Below are positions 52,796-62,213 of a DNA stretch of 64,000 bases, piece after piece; the stretch's first letter is position 1; every line of letters starts with the position of its first letter. The stretch spans positions 39,931 through 103,930 of the forward strand of contig NZ_JRKO01000012.1 of the NCBI RefSeq assembly GCF_000763885.1, read 5' to 3'. The notes under the pieces are model-generated. The model worked only from the letters and a program-made list of their open reading frames with translations. It ran no database searches and was not told where the DNA came from. Made by a program: the position numbers and the translations under genes. The stretch comes from Paracoccus versutus. GTDB taxonomy: Bacteria > Pseudomonadota > Alphaproteobacteria > Rhodobacterales > Rhodobacteraceae.

Positions 52796-54190
52796 CTAGG
52801 GCTGGCCGGCAAAGCCGAAGGCGACGTAATCGCGCAGATAAGCCCTTTTCGCCGCGGCGCGCAGTTCCTGGTCGTTCAGGAAATCCGGGAAGGGCCCGGC
52901 CCTGGGCAGGTCGGCCGGCGCCCCGATGCCGACGCTGGCGGCAAGCCAGGACAGCTCGCGCGGCAGGTCCGCCTCGCGCAGCACCATGTCGGGGGCGCCG
53001 AAGCGGGCGAACCCGGCCAGCACCTCGGACTGGCTGGCCCAGCCGGGATAGGTCGGCAGCGTGGTCTGGCCGTTCAGGTTGCGGCGCAGCAGGTCCAGGA
53101 AGGCCGCGAACAGCTCGGCCTTGCGGCCCTGGTCCAGCGCCGCAAGCTCGGGATCGTGCGGCAGCGGCACGCGATGGATCCGCCGCAGCAGGTCGCGCAA
53201 TTCGGCATTCCTGCCCTGGGTCAGCGATTCGAACGCCTTCCAGGCCCGCAGCAACGGATGGCGCAGCACGGTGAAACTGCGATGGCCGACATGCTGGCGC
53301 TTCCATTGCCGCAGGCTGGCCTGGGTGAAATCGCCCGCGACCTCGCCCATCGCCCGCAGCCAGTCCGAGACCCGGCCGGTCGGCCCGCCCTTGACCGGCA
53401 TGAAGATCAGCCCCCTGCCCGCCTCGGCCCCCAGGAACGAGGGCACGGCGGGACCGCGGCGCGGCTCGAAATTCGGGATGCGGCGCAGCATGAACGGGTC
53501 GAGGCGCGCCAGTTCCGCCTGCATCTCGTCGAAATTCTCGACCTTCTCGGACAGTTCGCGCGGGTTTTGCGGCACCTGGTCGCTGGCCGGCTCGACCCGC
53601 TCCAGGTCGGTGCGGCCCAGCCAGTGCAAGAGACCGGTCATCACCTCGGCGTCGCGCAGATCCTCGTAGCCCAGCCAGAAGGCGGCCTGGCCGGTCACTT
53701 GCAGCCGGTGCATGACCTTCAGCTGGAACGCCTCGATCTCGCCCACCGCCTGCCGGAACGCGGCGCCGTCGAAGCGCACGGCGGCGGGGATCGGGGTTTC
53801 GGTCTCGTTCAGCTTCCACTGGTTCGTCGCCCGCGCCAGCGCGGTCGAGACATAGCTGTCCACCGGGTTGCGGGTCAGCACGATCTTGGCGCAGGACCGA
53901 TCCTCGATGATGGCGTCCAGGACGCGCGGGTCGTGGTCGTGGAAATAGCGAAACCCCGGCAGGTGGTTCGGCTTGTCGAAGATCGCGGCCAGCAGCCGGT
54001 GGGGATCGGCCTCGCGCTCGGCCATGGTGATGCCCTTCAGCTCGTCCTTGTCGGGCCAGCCCATCATGTAGGGGTTGAAGGCCTCGCCAAAGCAGGTGAC
54101 GCGCTTGACGGCGTTCAGCGTCGCCTCGAGCAGGTTCGAGCCGGTGCGCATCTCGGCGAAGATGACAAAGCTGCGAAAGGGCTGGGTCAT
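52796..54190 (-). CDS. Two-domain sulfotransferase
   Basis: A 464-aa cytoplasmic protein that appears to hold two sulfotransferase folds. The N-terminal one (about 1-235) is of the Stf0/LPS type, with the 5'-phosphate loop FAEMRTGSNLLEATL and the 3'-phosphate site VLTRNPVDSYVSTALA. The C-terminal one (about 255-464) has GLIFMPVKGGPTGRVSDWL and FTVLRHPLLRAWKAFESL, matching loop and 3'-phosphate site of family 2 enzymes, though its P-loop lacks the canonical KTGGT. One domain may be catalytic and the other accessory. It is the last gene of the glycosyltransferase operon, overlapping the preceding gene by 4 nt. Confidence 0.8.
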   Translation of the reverse strand: MTQPFRSFVIFAEMRTGSNLLEATLNAVKRVTCFGEAFNPYMMGWPDKDELKGITMAEREADPHRLLAAIFDKPNHLPGFRYFHDHDPRVLDAIIEDRSCAKIVLTRNPVDSYVSTALARATNQWKLNETETPIPAAVRFDGAAFRQAVGEIEAFQLKVMHRLQVTGQAAFWLGYEDLRDAEVMTGLLHWLGRTDLERVEPASDQVPQNPRELSEKVENFDEMQAELARLDPFMLRRIPNFEPRRGPAVPSFLGAEAGRGLIFMPVKGGPTGRVSDWLRAMGEVAGDFTQASLRQWKRQHVGHRSFTVLRHPLLRAWKAFESLTQGRNAELRDLLRRIHRVPLPHDPELAALDQGRKAELFAAFLDLLRRNLNGQTTLPTYPGWASQSEVLAGFARFGAPDMVLREADLPRELSWLAASVGIGAPADLPRAGPFPDFLNDQELRAAAKRAYLRDYVAFGFAGQP

Positions 54191-55881
54191 GGCGCGGGGT
54201 TTCCTTGGCTGGTCGGCGGGGCGGGATCGGCCACCGGGAAATCCCCCATCAGCCGCGGATGCAGCCCGGCATTGCGCAGCCTTTGCAGGAACCGCCCCAT
54301 GCCGGCGATGTCGCACATCCGGGGCAGGTCGGCCGCGGCCCGGGCATCGCCGCCCAGCCCTTGCAAGAGGCCGCCCAGCACGGCCGCGGGCCGGGCGCAG
54401 ACATCGCCCAGATCCCAGACCTGCGTGCGCGCCTTGAGCCAGACCGAGTTCAGCACCTCCATCTGCGCCAGTTCGGTGCGTTGCAGGATGGCGGCGACCC
54501 GGCGGATGTCGTCGAAGGGCATGTCGGAATGCAGCAGCGGCACCGCCCAGGCGCCGGTGACGACGAAGATGCGCGCATTGGGATCGGTGGCGAGGAACCA
54601 GTTCATTTCCTGCCCGTCGCGCGGGCTGAACTGCCAGGCCTGCATCCGCTGCGAGCTGCGGATCAGGTTGGCCAGGAAGCCGCGCTGGTCCAGGTCGCGC
54701 AGCCCGGCGCTGTCGGGCAGCGCCCCCGGCCCCAGCGGCTTGCGGCCGGCGAACTCGACGCCCTGCACGGCGAAGACATGGCCATGCACATCGGCGTCGA
54801 TCCGCCCGGCCAGCCAGGATTTGAAACCGGGGAACAGGTCGGTGAAGCCCTGGAACAGGGCATAGGGCGCAGCGGTCTTGCCGTTCTCGCGGTCCTTCAG
54901 CGGAAAGCGGCTTTGCATGTAAAGCCCCGGCCGGCCCAGCCGCCGGCGCGCCACCGCCTGCGCGATGATGCGCTCCACCCGCTCGGGGCGGGGCTCGGCG
55001 GCCGGGGGGGCCGCGGCCTCGGCCGGCGGGAAATGCCGGTAAAGCCGATCCGCACCCCGCCAGATCTTGCGCGCGACAAAGCAGCGCGATTGCTGCAAAA
55101 GCTCCAGGTGGTCGTCGTAAAAGATATAGGGCTTGCCCTGGTCGTCGAACCTGGCCAGCGTCAGCGAGCGGCTTTCGATGCTTCTGGAATGGCGGCGGGC
55201 GAGGGTCTGGAAATAGCTTTCGTCCGGGATCCAGACCCGGCTGAAATAGCGGTCGAACTCGGCCCGGCGCGGATCGGCCAGGATCGCGCCCAGCGTGGCC
55301 CGCGTCAGGCACCACCATTGCGAGCCCAGATGCGGCACCAGGCCCCGCGGGATGCGGCGCTTGTAGCCCAGCCGGCGCTGCAGCGCGACATAGCGGTCGA
55401 AAAGCTTGTGCCGGCGCCGCCAGGAAAAGGGGAAATGCAGGGTGAAGCGTTCCTCGTTCAGCCCGCCGACGGTCCAGCCGACATCCTCGGCCGTCACGCT
55501 TTCGATGAAGTCGCGTCCGGGATGCGACGCCAGATAGGCGCAAAGATCCGCCACCGGGCGCAAGGGCAGGCAGGCGCCCGAGACGACCAGCACATGCGTC
55601 ACGTCCCCGAACCGCCCGAGCAGCAGGGCCGCGGCGTCCTGCGTGGCGCGCACCAGGCTGAAGGTGCCCCATTCGCAGGGATGGCGCGGGCTGAACAGCA
55701 CCTGCGGCAGGTCGGCCAGCCCGGCGCGCATGGGCCGGACCGCATCCTCGGCCGTCCGGGCATCGACATGGACCGCGACCGCCGCCCCGCCCTCGGCCCA
55801 GACCCGCGCCATGCGGGCGGCGATGGGCAGTTCCTCGTGGCACAGCATGACCACGCCCAGCCGCACCGGCGCGTCGCTCAT
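54187..55881 (-). CDS. GT14 core-2/I-branching-type glycosyltransferase with DUF5927
   Basis: A 564-aa protein. The N-terminal half (about 1-320) is a GT14 beta-1,6-N-acetylglucosaminyltransferase-like domain: VVMLCHEELPIAARMARVW, CEWGTFSLVRATQDAAALLL, VLVVSGACLPLRPV, LGSQWWCLTRATLGAIL, and the WIPDESYFQTLAR block with the catalytic Glu. The C-terminal half matches the DUF5927 region paired with GT14 in Rhodobacteraceae. It likely adds branches to a surface glycan. Both ends overlap neighbours by 4 nt, placing it firmly in the operon. Confidence 0.85.
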   Translation of the reverse strand: MSDAPVRLGVVMLCHEELPIAARMARVWAEGGAAVAVHVDARTAEDAVRPMRAGLADLPQVLFSPRHPCEWGTFSLVRATQDAAALLLGRFGDVTHVLVVSGACLPLRPVADLCAYLASHPGRDFIESVTAEDVGWTVGGLNEERFTLHFPFSWRRRHKLFDRYVALQRRLGYKRRIPRGLVPHLGSQWWCLTRATLGAILADPRRAEFDRYFSRVWIPDESYFQTLARRHSRSIESRSLTLARFDDQGKPYIFYDDHLELLQQSRCFVARKIWRGADRLYRHFPPAEAAAPPAAEPRPERVERIIAQAVARRRLGRPGLYMQSRFPLKDRENGKTAAPYALFQGFTDLFPGFKSWLAGRIDADVHGHVFAVQGVEFAGRKPLGPGALPDSAGLRDLDQRGFLANLIRSSQRMQAWQFSPRDGQEMNWFLATDPNARIFVVTGAWAVPLLHSDMPFDDIRRVAAILQRTELAQMEVLNSVWLKARTQVWDLGDVCARPAAVLGGLLQGLGGDARAAADLPRMCDIAGMGRFLQRLRNAGLHPRLMGDFPVADPAPPTSQGNPAP

Positions 55882-56903
55882 GCCCAGTTCCCCTTGGAGA
55901 TCAGGCCCAGATCCTCGAGCAGGCGCCAGTCCCGCAGCGCGCAGGACTGCTCGCACCAGAAATCCGGGTCGTCGCGCAGCCCGGCGTGATAGGCCAGGTA
56001 TTCCTGGCTGTCGGCGTAATGCTGGCGCCGGCTCAGCTCTTCGGCGGATTTCTCGACGAAGCTGGACAGGAACTTGGCATGCAGCAGGCAACCCGAGGCC
56101 TTTTCGCCGCCGTCCTGGTCATAGACCAGGTTCAGCGAGCGCGGCAGCAGCATATGGGTCGAGCTGACATAGGCCTGGCCCCGCTGCCAGCGCACCAGCG
56201 GGATCTTGTTCAGCGCCGGGGCGTTTTCGGGATCGTCGGCAAAGAAGGCTCGCGCCCGCGGCCCGCCCTGGATCCACAGGTTGCCGTATTCGCCGTTCTT
56301 GCGGATGACGTAATTGGCCGGGTCGAACCAGCGCGCGATCTGGAACGGATCCTGCCCGGCGCGATAGGGCTCGGCGGCCAGCGAGCCCTGGGGATACATG
56401 TCCAGCAGCATGGCCGAGAAGGCGCGGATGTTGCTGGCATCCAGCCAGTCGGTCAGCGCCTGCAAGGGCCGGGTGTCGTGATGGGGATAGACCAGAAATT
56501 CGTCGGGATCGACCGTCAGGCACCAATGCCCCGCGCCATGGCGGTGCAAGAGCCAGTTCATCCAGTCCATGCCGAAGCGCGCCGCCTTGTAGCTGGCATG
56601 GGTCAGCCAGACCGAGACGTCCTGCTGCTCGCCCAGGTATTCGCGCCCGCCATCCTGCGAGCCGTTGTCCACCACCAGGAAGTGCCGGATGCCCATCGCC
56701 CGGTAATAGTCCAGAAACCACGGCAGGCGCGGCGCCTCGTTGCGCATGGTCATGAACAGCAGGATGTCGCCCGGCGCGATTCGGGCGGTGCGGTCCCAGA
56801 CCGGATGCAACTGCCGGCGACGGCGGATCGCGCGCCCCAGCAGCCATTGACGGCGGGCGCGGAGCCTCAGTTTACGCCGGATAATCCTGAACGGGCGCGG
56901 CAC
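55878..56903 (-). CDS. Glycosyltransferase family 2-like (Glyco_tranf_2_4 type)
   Basis: A 341-aa GT-A enzyme: LLFMTMRNEAPRLPWFLDYY, FLVVDNGSQDGGREYLGEQ, and the metal-binding block WCLTVDPDEFLVYPHHD (DPDE in place of DxD). The C-terminus carries CLLHAKFLSSFVEKS. It belongs to the group that acts on surface polysaccharides, donor unknown. It overlaps the GT14 gene by 4 nt. A Lys/Arg-rich N-terminus could contact membrane phospholipids. Confidence 0.85.
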   Translation of the reverse strand: MPRPFRIIRRKLRLRARRQWLLGRAIRRRRQLHPVWDRTARIAPGDILLFMTMRNEAPRLPWFLDYYRAMGIRHFLVVDNGSQDGGREYLGEQQDVSVWLTHASYKAARFGMDWMNWLLHRHGAGHWCLTVDPDEFLVYPHHDTRPLQALTDWLDASNIRAFSAMLLDMYPQGSLAAEPYRAGQDPFQIARWFDPANYVIRKNGEYGNLWIQGGPRARAFFADDPENAPALNKIPLVRWQRGQAYVSSTHMLLPRSLNLVYDQDGGEKASGCLLHAKFLSSFVEKSAEELSRRQHYADSQEYLAYHAGLRDDPDFWCEQSCALRDWRLLEDLGLISKGNWA

Positions 56904-56931
56904 GGGAACTCTTTTTACCTTTTACTGCCCG

Positions 56932-58167
56932 TCACATAGACGCAACCTCCGAGAGGCGCAATGTTTCGCTCAACCCCGCGTGGAAATGCGCGAAATGCCC
57001 GTCCCAGGCCGGCACCGGCAAGGCCGGCCGCCGCAGCGGCGAGGCAGCCGCCAGCCGCGCGATCTCGGCCGCCCAGTCGGCGGGGGCGTCGGGCGACAGC
57101 CAGGTCGCGTAATCGCCCAGCATCTCGCGCGCCGCCGGCAGGGGCGTGGCCAGGACCGGGATGCCGCGCCCGGCCGCCTCGGTCAGCGGCAGGCCGAAGC
57201 CCTCGGCCCGGCTGGGCATCAGCAACCCGTGGCTGCCGCTCAGCAGCGCCGCCACCGCACCGTCGTCCAGGTCGGAAAGCTCCTGCACCGGCCCGCCCGG
57301 CGGCAGGCGGTCGAGCCGGGCAAAGATCGCGCGATTCTCCCAGCCGCGACGGCCGATGACGAACAGCTGCGGCTTCGGCCCGCGCTCCAGCAACTGCCAG
57401 GCGTCCAGCAGCAGCCCGTGGTTCTTGCGCGGCTCGATGGTGCCCAGGGTGACGAAGAAGGGGCGCGACAGGTCCAGGCCGGCCGGCAGCCCGGCCGGAT
57501 CGGGCGCGGCCAGCCTGGTGCCGATGGGCGCGGCGACGACCGGCGCATGGCCCGGCAGCCCCAGCCGCTCGCCCCAGCGCAGCACATCGGCGCGGGTGGC
57601 CTGCGAAACGGTCAGGATCAACTCTGCCTGCCCCAGCGCGGCGGCGAAGCGGTCGCGGAACTTCCCGGCCTGACCCGCGCGGGTGAATTCGGGATGGTCC
57701 AGCGGGATGGTGTCGTGGATCAGCACCGCCCGCGGCAGGGGACGCAGGTTCGCCAGCAGCGCCGGTTGCAGGTTGGCATGGCCGACGTTGACATAGACGC
57801 CCTGCCCCAGATGCGCCTGGGCGGCGCGGCCCAGGCCCCGCCCGTCGCGACCGGCCCGTGCCAGCGCCATGCCGCGCAGCGCCGCCTCGGCCCGCGCGGC
57901 CAGGGTGCGCCGCCCGCGCAGCCGGTCCAGCAGGTCGGGCGGCGGCAGGTCGTCCAGCGCCCCGCCCAGCCAGCGCAGGATCGCCGCCCCGGCCTGGGGC
58001 GGCAGCAGCAACTGCCCGCGCCGCACCCGGCACAGCAGCAGGTGCGGGCGGTCTTGCAGATGGGCCAGCCATTCCGCCTCGACCCGGTCGATGCCCGTCG
58101 CCGGGCCACCGCCAAGCCGCGAGATCAGCCGCGAGACATCCAGCAGAACCGCCGGGTCAGGCCTCAT
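56932..58167 (-). CDS. Glycosyltransferase family 4 (GT-B)
   Basis: A 411-aa GT-B enzyme. The N-terminal domain begins LLDVSRLISRLGGGPATGID. The C-terminal nucleotide-sugar domain shows FFVTLGTIEPRKNHGLLLDA, LFVIGRRGWENRAIFARL and the E-x7-E motif in SRAEGFGLPLTEAAGRGIPV. It likely adds mannose or a related sugar. Its start overlaps the end of galE by 11 nt; the next gene is 28 nt away. Confidence 0.88.
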   Translation of the reverse strand: MRPDPAVLLDVSRLISRLGGGPATGIDRVEAEWLAHLQDRPHLLLCRVRRGQLLLPPQAGAAILRWLGGALDDLPPPDLLDRLRGRRTLAARAEAALRGMALARAGRDGRGLGRAAQAHLGQGVYVNVGHANLQPALLANLRPLPRAVLIHDTIPLDHPEFTRAGQAGKFRDRFAAALGQAELILTVSQATRADVLRWGERLGLPGHAPVVAAPIGTRLAAPDPAGLPAGLDLSRPFFVTLGTIEPRKNHGLLLDAWQLLERGPKPQLFVIGRRGWENRAIFARLDRLPPGGPVQELSDLDDGAVAALLSGSHGLLMPSRAEGFGLPLTEAAGRGIPVLATPLPAAREMLGDYATWLSPDAPADWAAEIARLAAASPLRRPALPVPAWDGHFAHFHAGLSETLRLSEVASM

Positions 58168-59155
58168 ATCCGCCGTTCTGGTGCCAGCGCCAGGCGTCGC
58201 CGATCATCTGCGGCAGGGTCGAGCGCGCCGGGTTCCAGCCCAGCACCGAGACCGCCTTTTCACTGCCCGAGACCAGCTTGACGGCATCGCCGCCACGGCG
58301 CGGCCCCTCGGTCAGCGGCACCGCGCGGTTGGTGACATGCCGGGAATGGTCGATCACCTCGCGCACCGAAAAACCGTTGCCGGTGCCCAGGCAGAAGACC
58401 TCGTGCCCACCCTCGGCCACCTTGCCGTCCAGCAGGTGTTTCAGCCCCAGCACATGCGCGTCCACCAGGTCCATCACATGGACATAGTCGCGGATGCAGG
58501 TGCCGTCCGGGGTCGGATAATCCGTGCCGTGGATGGTCAGCGCCGCGCGCTTGCCATCGATGGCGTCCAGGATCAGCGGGATCAGATGCGTCTCGGGCTG
58601 GTGGAACTCGCCCACCTCGGCATCCGGGTCGGCGCCGGCCACGTTGAAATAGCGGAAGATCACCGATTTCAGCCCGTCCGAGGCGCCGAAATCCTTCAGC
58701 ATGTCCTCGATCGCGCGCTTGGAGGCGCCATAGGCGTTCAGCGGCGTCTGCGCGGTCGTCTCGTCCAGCACGACACCGTCATGGTCGCCATAGGTGGCGC
58801 AGGTCGAACTGAAGACGAAATTCCGCACCCCCGCCGCCAGCGTCGCCTCGATCAGGCTCAGCGAGGCGCTGACATTGCCGCGCCAATACTTGCCCGGCTC
58901 GCGCATCGCCTCGCCGACCTGGCTCAGCGCGGCGAAATGCATCACCGCGACGGGCTTGTGGCGGGCAAAGACCTCGTCCAGCCGGGCCCGGTCCATGAGG
59001 TCGCCCTGCTCGAAGGGGCCGAATTTCACCGCCTGCCGCCAGCCGGTGCAGAGATTGTCATAGGTGACGGGCTCGAAGCCCGCCGCGCGCAATGCCTTGC
59101 AGGCGTGCGAGCCGATATAGCCCGCGCCGCCGGTCACCAGAACCTTGTTCGTCAT
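58157..59155 (-). CDS. galE: UDP-glucose 4-epimerase
   Basis: Interconverts UDP-glucose and UDP-galactose, supplying galactose for the surface glycan. The 332-aa short-chain dehydrogenase has the Rossmann motif VTGGAGYIGSHACKAL, the catalytic Ser region VFSSTCATYGD, and the YxxxK active site YGASKRAIEDML. The GalE-specific text GTDYPTPDGTCIRDYVHVMD is present. It follows galU by 6 nt. Confidence 0.95.
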   Translation of the reverse strand: MTNKVLVTGGAGYIGSHACKALRAAGFEPVTYDNLCTGWRQAVKFGPFEQGDLMDRARLDEVFARHKPVAVMHFAALSQVGEAMREPGKYWRGNVSASLSLIEATLAAGVRNFVFSSTCATYGDHDGVVLDETTAQTPLNAYGASKRAIEDMLKDFGASDGLKSVIFRYFNVAGADPDAEVGEFHQPETHLIPLILDAIDGKRAALTIHGTDYPTPDGTCIRDYVHVMDLVDAHVLGLKHLLDGKVAEGGHEVFCLGTGNGFSVREVIDHSRHVTNRAVPLTEGPRRGGDAVKLVSGSEKAVSVLGWNPARSTLPQMIGDAWRWHQNGGYEA

Positions 59156-59161
59156 GCCCGC

Positions 59162-60052
59162 TTATTCCGCCGCCTTGCGCATTGCCAGGACGTCGGAAAG
59201 ATAGTCGGCAAATTCATCCCTCAGATCGTCGCGCGCCAGGCCGAAAGCCACGGTCGCCTGCAGGAAGCCCGCCTTCGAGCCGCAGTCGAAGCGCTGGCCG
59301 CGGAAGCGCAGGCCGAACACGTCGCGACCCTCGGCGATCTCGTCGGCGATGGCGTCGGTCAACTGGATCTCGCCGCCCGAGCCCTGCTTGAGCTTGTTGA
59401 GGTTGCTCAGCACCGAGGGCGCCAGGATGTAGCGGCCGATCACGGCCAGGTTCGAGGGCGGGTTGTCCTTGGGCTTTTCCACCATGCCGCGGGCGCGGAC
59501 GATGGCGCCCATGTCCTCGGACACGTCCAGCACGCCGTAGGCCCTGGTCTTCTCGGCCGGAACCTCCATGGTGGCGACCATGCTGCCGCCGGTTTCCTGA
59601 TAGGCCTCGATCATCTGTTGCAGGCAGGGCGGCTCGCCCATGATGACGTCGTCGGTCAGGATGACGGCAAAGGGCTCGTCGCCGACCAGGCGGCGGGCGC
59701 ACCAGACGGCATGGCCCAGCCCCAGCGCCTTGTGCTGGCGGACATAGGCGATGGCGCCCGATTCCATGTTGGTCGAGCGCAGGATGTCCAGCAATTCGTT
59801 CTTGCCGGATTTCTTCAGGCTCGATTCGAGCTCATGGGCGTGGTCGAAGTAATCCTCGAGCGCGCCCTTGCCGCGCGAGGTGACGAAGATGAACTCCTCG
59901 ATCCCTGCCGCCCGTGCCTCGTCGATGGCGTATTGGATCAGCGGGCGATCCACCAAGGTCATGATCTCCTTGGGAATGCTCTTGGTGGCGGGAAGAAAGC
60001 GGGTGCCCAGTCCAGCCACGGGGAAGATGGCCTTGGTGACTTTGCGAGTCAT
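59162..60052 (-). CDS. galU: UTP-glucose-1-phosphate uridylyltransferase
   Basis: Makes UDP-glucose from UTP and glucose-1-phosphate. The 296-aa product shows IFPVAGLGTRFLPATKSIPK with the nucleotide-binding G-x-G-T-R, KEIMTLVDRPLIQYAIDEAR, and LTDDVIMGE as the metal site. The start at 60052 (MTRKVTKAIF) is the family start. With galE next to it, it provides the activated sugars of the cluster. Confidence 0.96.
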   Translation of the reverse strand: MTRKVTKAIFPVAGLGTRFLPATKSIPKEIMTLVDRPLIQYAIDEARAAGIEEFIFVTSRGKGALEDYFDHAHELESSLKKSGKNELLDILRSTNMESGAIAYVRQHKALGLGHAVWCARRLVGDEPFAVILTDDVIMGEPPCLQQMIEAYQETGGSMVATMEVPAEKTRAYGVLDVSEDMGAIVRARGMVEKPKDNPPSNLAVIGRYILAPSVLSNLNKLKQGSGGEIQLTDAIADEIAEGRDVFGLRFRGQRFDCGSKAGFLQATVAFGLARDDLRDEFADYLSDVLAMRKAAE

Positions 60053-60154
60053 GAATTCGGTCTCCTGATTTCTGCACCGACGCAGGGCATTTATCCCTTT
60101 TTGCGGGCGCCTGCGCAACAAGCGCCTGGCCGGCACAGTCGTTCCTTTAAAATG

Positions 60155-61408
60155 TTAAAGCGATTCAATTTTTGCGTTTTGCGGCGATTTTCCGCTGATC
60201 TCGCTCCGCCGTCCAGGCAAATTTCCTCGCTCGCGCAGAATGCGCGCATTCTTGCTCAGAAATATGACAGGCGGGTCTCTGGGCAGCGAGGCGCCCCAAA
60301 GACCGCCCCATTGTTCCCACCAGCCGCCCGCGGCGCGGGTCCGCCGATGCGGCAGGAAACTGGGGGTCAGCAGCAGCAGTTCGGTGGGCCTCCCCTGCGC
60401 CACGGCTTGCGCCGCACGGGCGCGCAGGGCGCGCGCCTGCCAGTGCCAGCCGGCCAGAAACAGCGGCTCGCCGCCCGGCGCCCGGTGCGGCAGCGGCTGG
60501 AACGGCGGCGGCGGGGGCCGGTTCCAGACCGGCGGGGTGGGCGCCTGCCCTCGGCCCTGCGCCAGGCCGCGGTCCAGCGTCGCCAGGATCGGCGCAATGG
60601 CGAAAGGGTCGAGCCGGCCGGCCACCATATGCCGCAGGAGCCGCCGGCGCTGGCCTTCGCGCAGCCAGCCCGCATCGCCGCCGTGCCGCGTGGCGAAGAT
60701 CGCGGCGGAACGGCCGATGGCGGTCAGATCGCGCGGCACCCCGGCCTCGCCCCGGACGGCGCCGGGGGCGGCGCCATGGATCACCTGCGCCGCCGGGACC
60801 ACCGCCGTCAGCCCCTGCGGAAACCGCGCCGCCATGCGCAGGTTCGCGTCACTTTCGTCCAGGTAATAGGCGAAGGCCGGATCGAAGCCGCCGATCTGCA
60901 GCAGCGCGTCGCGACGAAAGCCGGAATTGGTGCCGATGGTGCTGACCGGGCAGCCGTTCTCGGGCGCAAGCAGCGCGGTTTCGGCGACATGCAGCGGCAG
61001 GGTGGCGCCCGAAGGCGTGATTCGCTCGGCCCGGACCTGCCAGCGCAGCCCGTCGGGCCCGCGGGTGAAGCCGGTGGCGGCGATGACGCGCGGATCGGCA
61101 AATGGCGCGGCCAGCGCCCCGGCCCAGCCCGGCTCGGCCAGCGCGTCGTCGTCGATGAACAGCACCACCTCGCCCGCCGCCAGCGCCAGCCCCTCGTTGC
61201 GCGCGGCCGAGATATTGGCCTGGTCGAAGGCCAGCCGCTTGGCCGGCAGTTCCGGGCAGATGCCGACGGCGGCGGGATCGGCCACCAGCACCAGCTCGAA
61301 ACCGGCATGGACCTGGCCGGCCAGCGAGGCCAGGCAGCGCGCCAGCGCCTGCGGCCGGTGGCGCGAGACGACGATGATGCTGATCGAAGGCAGCCCGCCT
61401 TCGGGCAT
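60155..61408 (-). CDS. Glycosyltransferase family 2
   Basis: A 417-aa GT-A enzyme: SISIIVVSRHRPQALARCLA, FDQANISAARNEGLALAAGE, the DxD motif in VVLFIDDDALAEPGW, and YYLDESDANLRMAARFP. The C-terminal 140 residues are Pro/Arg-rich and of unknown role. It overlaps kdsB by 1-3 nt (TGATG-type junction). Its acceptor is unknown. Confidence 0.88.
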   Translation of the reverse strand: MPEGGLPSISIIVVSRHRPQALARCLASLAGQVHAGFELVLVADPAAVGICPELPAKRLAFDQANISAARNEGLALAAGEVVLFIDDDALAEPGWAGALAAPFADPRVIAATGFTRGPDGLRWQVRAERITPSGATLPLHVAETALLAPENGCPVSTIGTNSGFRRDALLQIGGFDPAFAYYLDESDANLRMAARFPQGLTAVVPAAQVIHGAAPGAVRGEAGVPRDLTAIGRSAAIFATRHGGDAGWLREGQRRRLLRHMVAGRLDPFAIAPILATLDRGLAQGRGQAPTPPVWNRPPPPPFQPLPHRAPGGEPLFLAGWHWQARALRARAAQAVAQGRPTELLLLTPSFLPHRRTRAAGGWWEQWGGLWGASLPRDPPVIFLSKNARILRERGNLPGRRSEISGKSPQNAKIESL

Positions 61409-62208
61409 CAGGCGATGCCCATGCGCTGCATCATCGCTTCCAGCTTGGGCACGTCCGAGGGGTTGTTCAGCTCCCAGAACTCGCGGCCCTTCGCCTCGAC
61501 CTCGACGCAGAGGATGCGGCGGCCGCGTTCCAGGAAGCGCAGCTGCTCAAGCCCTTCCAGCGCCTCCAGCCGGCCCTCGTCCCAGGTCGGGTATTCGGCC
61601 AGCGCCGTCGGGCGATAGGCATAGACGCCGACATGGTGAAAGACCGGCGTCGGCTCGCTGGGGCCGAAATCCGCCGCGGCATAGGGAATCACTTCCTTGG
61701 AGAAATACAGCGCCCGCCGGTCATGGCCGAAGACGGCGGTGGTGCCGCCGACGCGCCCCGCCACCCGGTCGGCGATCAGGTCCGAGCGCATGGCCCCCGA
61801 ACAGCGCAGGACCGGCGTGGCCACGTCGGCGCCGGGATCGGCGCGCAGCCCGGCGACCAGTTCCTCGACGAACCAGGAAGGCGTCAGCGGCGCGTCGCCT
61901 TGCAGGTTCACCACGATCTCGGGCGACACGCCCAGATTGGCCACCGCCTCGGCGCAGCGCTCGGTGCCGTTGCGGGCAGCGGTCGAGGTGATGGCGACCT
62001 CGGCCCCGAAGCCCTCGGCATGGGCGCGGATGCGCTCGTCGTCGGTGGCGACGATCACCCGGTCGATGCCCTGGACGGCTCGCGCCGCCTCCCAGCTGCG
62101 GCGGATAAGCGACAGCCCCGCGCCGGTCGCGCCGCGCAGCTCGACCAGCGGCTTGCCGGGATAGCGGGTCGAGGCGTGGCGGGCGGGGATGACGATGACG
62201 ACGGACAT
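61408..62208 (-). CDS. kdsB: CMP-Kdo synthetase (KdsB/KpsU)
   Basis: Activates 3-deoxy-manno-octulosonate as CMP-Kdo for LPS core or for the Kdo linker of group 2-type capsules. The 266-aa product has VVIVIPARHASTRYPGKPLV with the CTP-binding R-x3-R-x-PGK motif, then VIVATDDERI, the metal site VNLQGDAPLTP, and HHVGVYAYRP. Within a capsule-type cluster next to a KpsM-like permease, a KpsU role is possible, but it may be the only KdsB in the genome. Confidence 0.93.
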   Translation of the reverse strand: MSVVIVIPARHASTRYPGKPLVELRGATGAGLSLIRRSWEAARAVQGIDRVIVATDDERIRAHAEGFGAEVAITSTAARNGTERCAEAVANLGVSPEIVVNLQGDAPLTPSWFVEELVAGLRADPGADVATPVLRCSGAMRSDLIADRVAGRVGGTTAVFGHDRRALYFSKEVIPYAAADFGPSEPTPVFHHVGVYAYRPTALAEYPTWDEGRLEALEGLEQLRFLERGRRILCVEVEAKGREFWELNNPSDVPKLEAMMQRMGIA

Positions 62209-62213
62209 GGGAG

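Noticed and set aside
54191..55843. 550-residue N-terminal extension of the sulfotransferase frame
   Set aside because: The extension overlaps the GT14 gene in another frame. The sulfotransferase starts at its own ATG (54190), which overlaps the GT14 stop.
57869..61618. 1249-aa open frame on the plus strand across five glycan genes
   Set aside because: Runs antisense through galE, galU and glycosyltransferases that all have intact motifs; no signal of its own.
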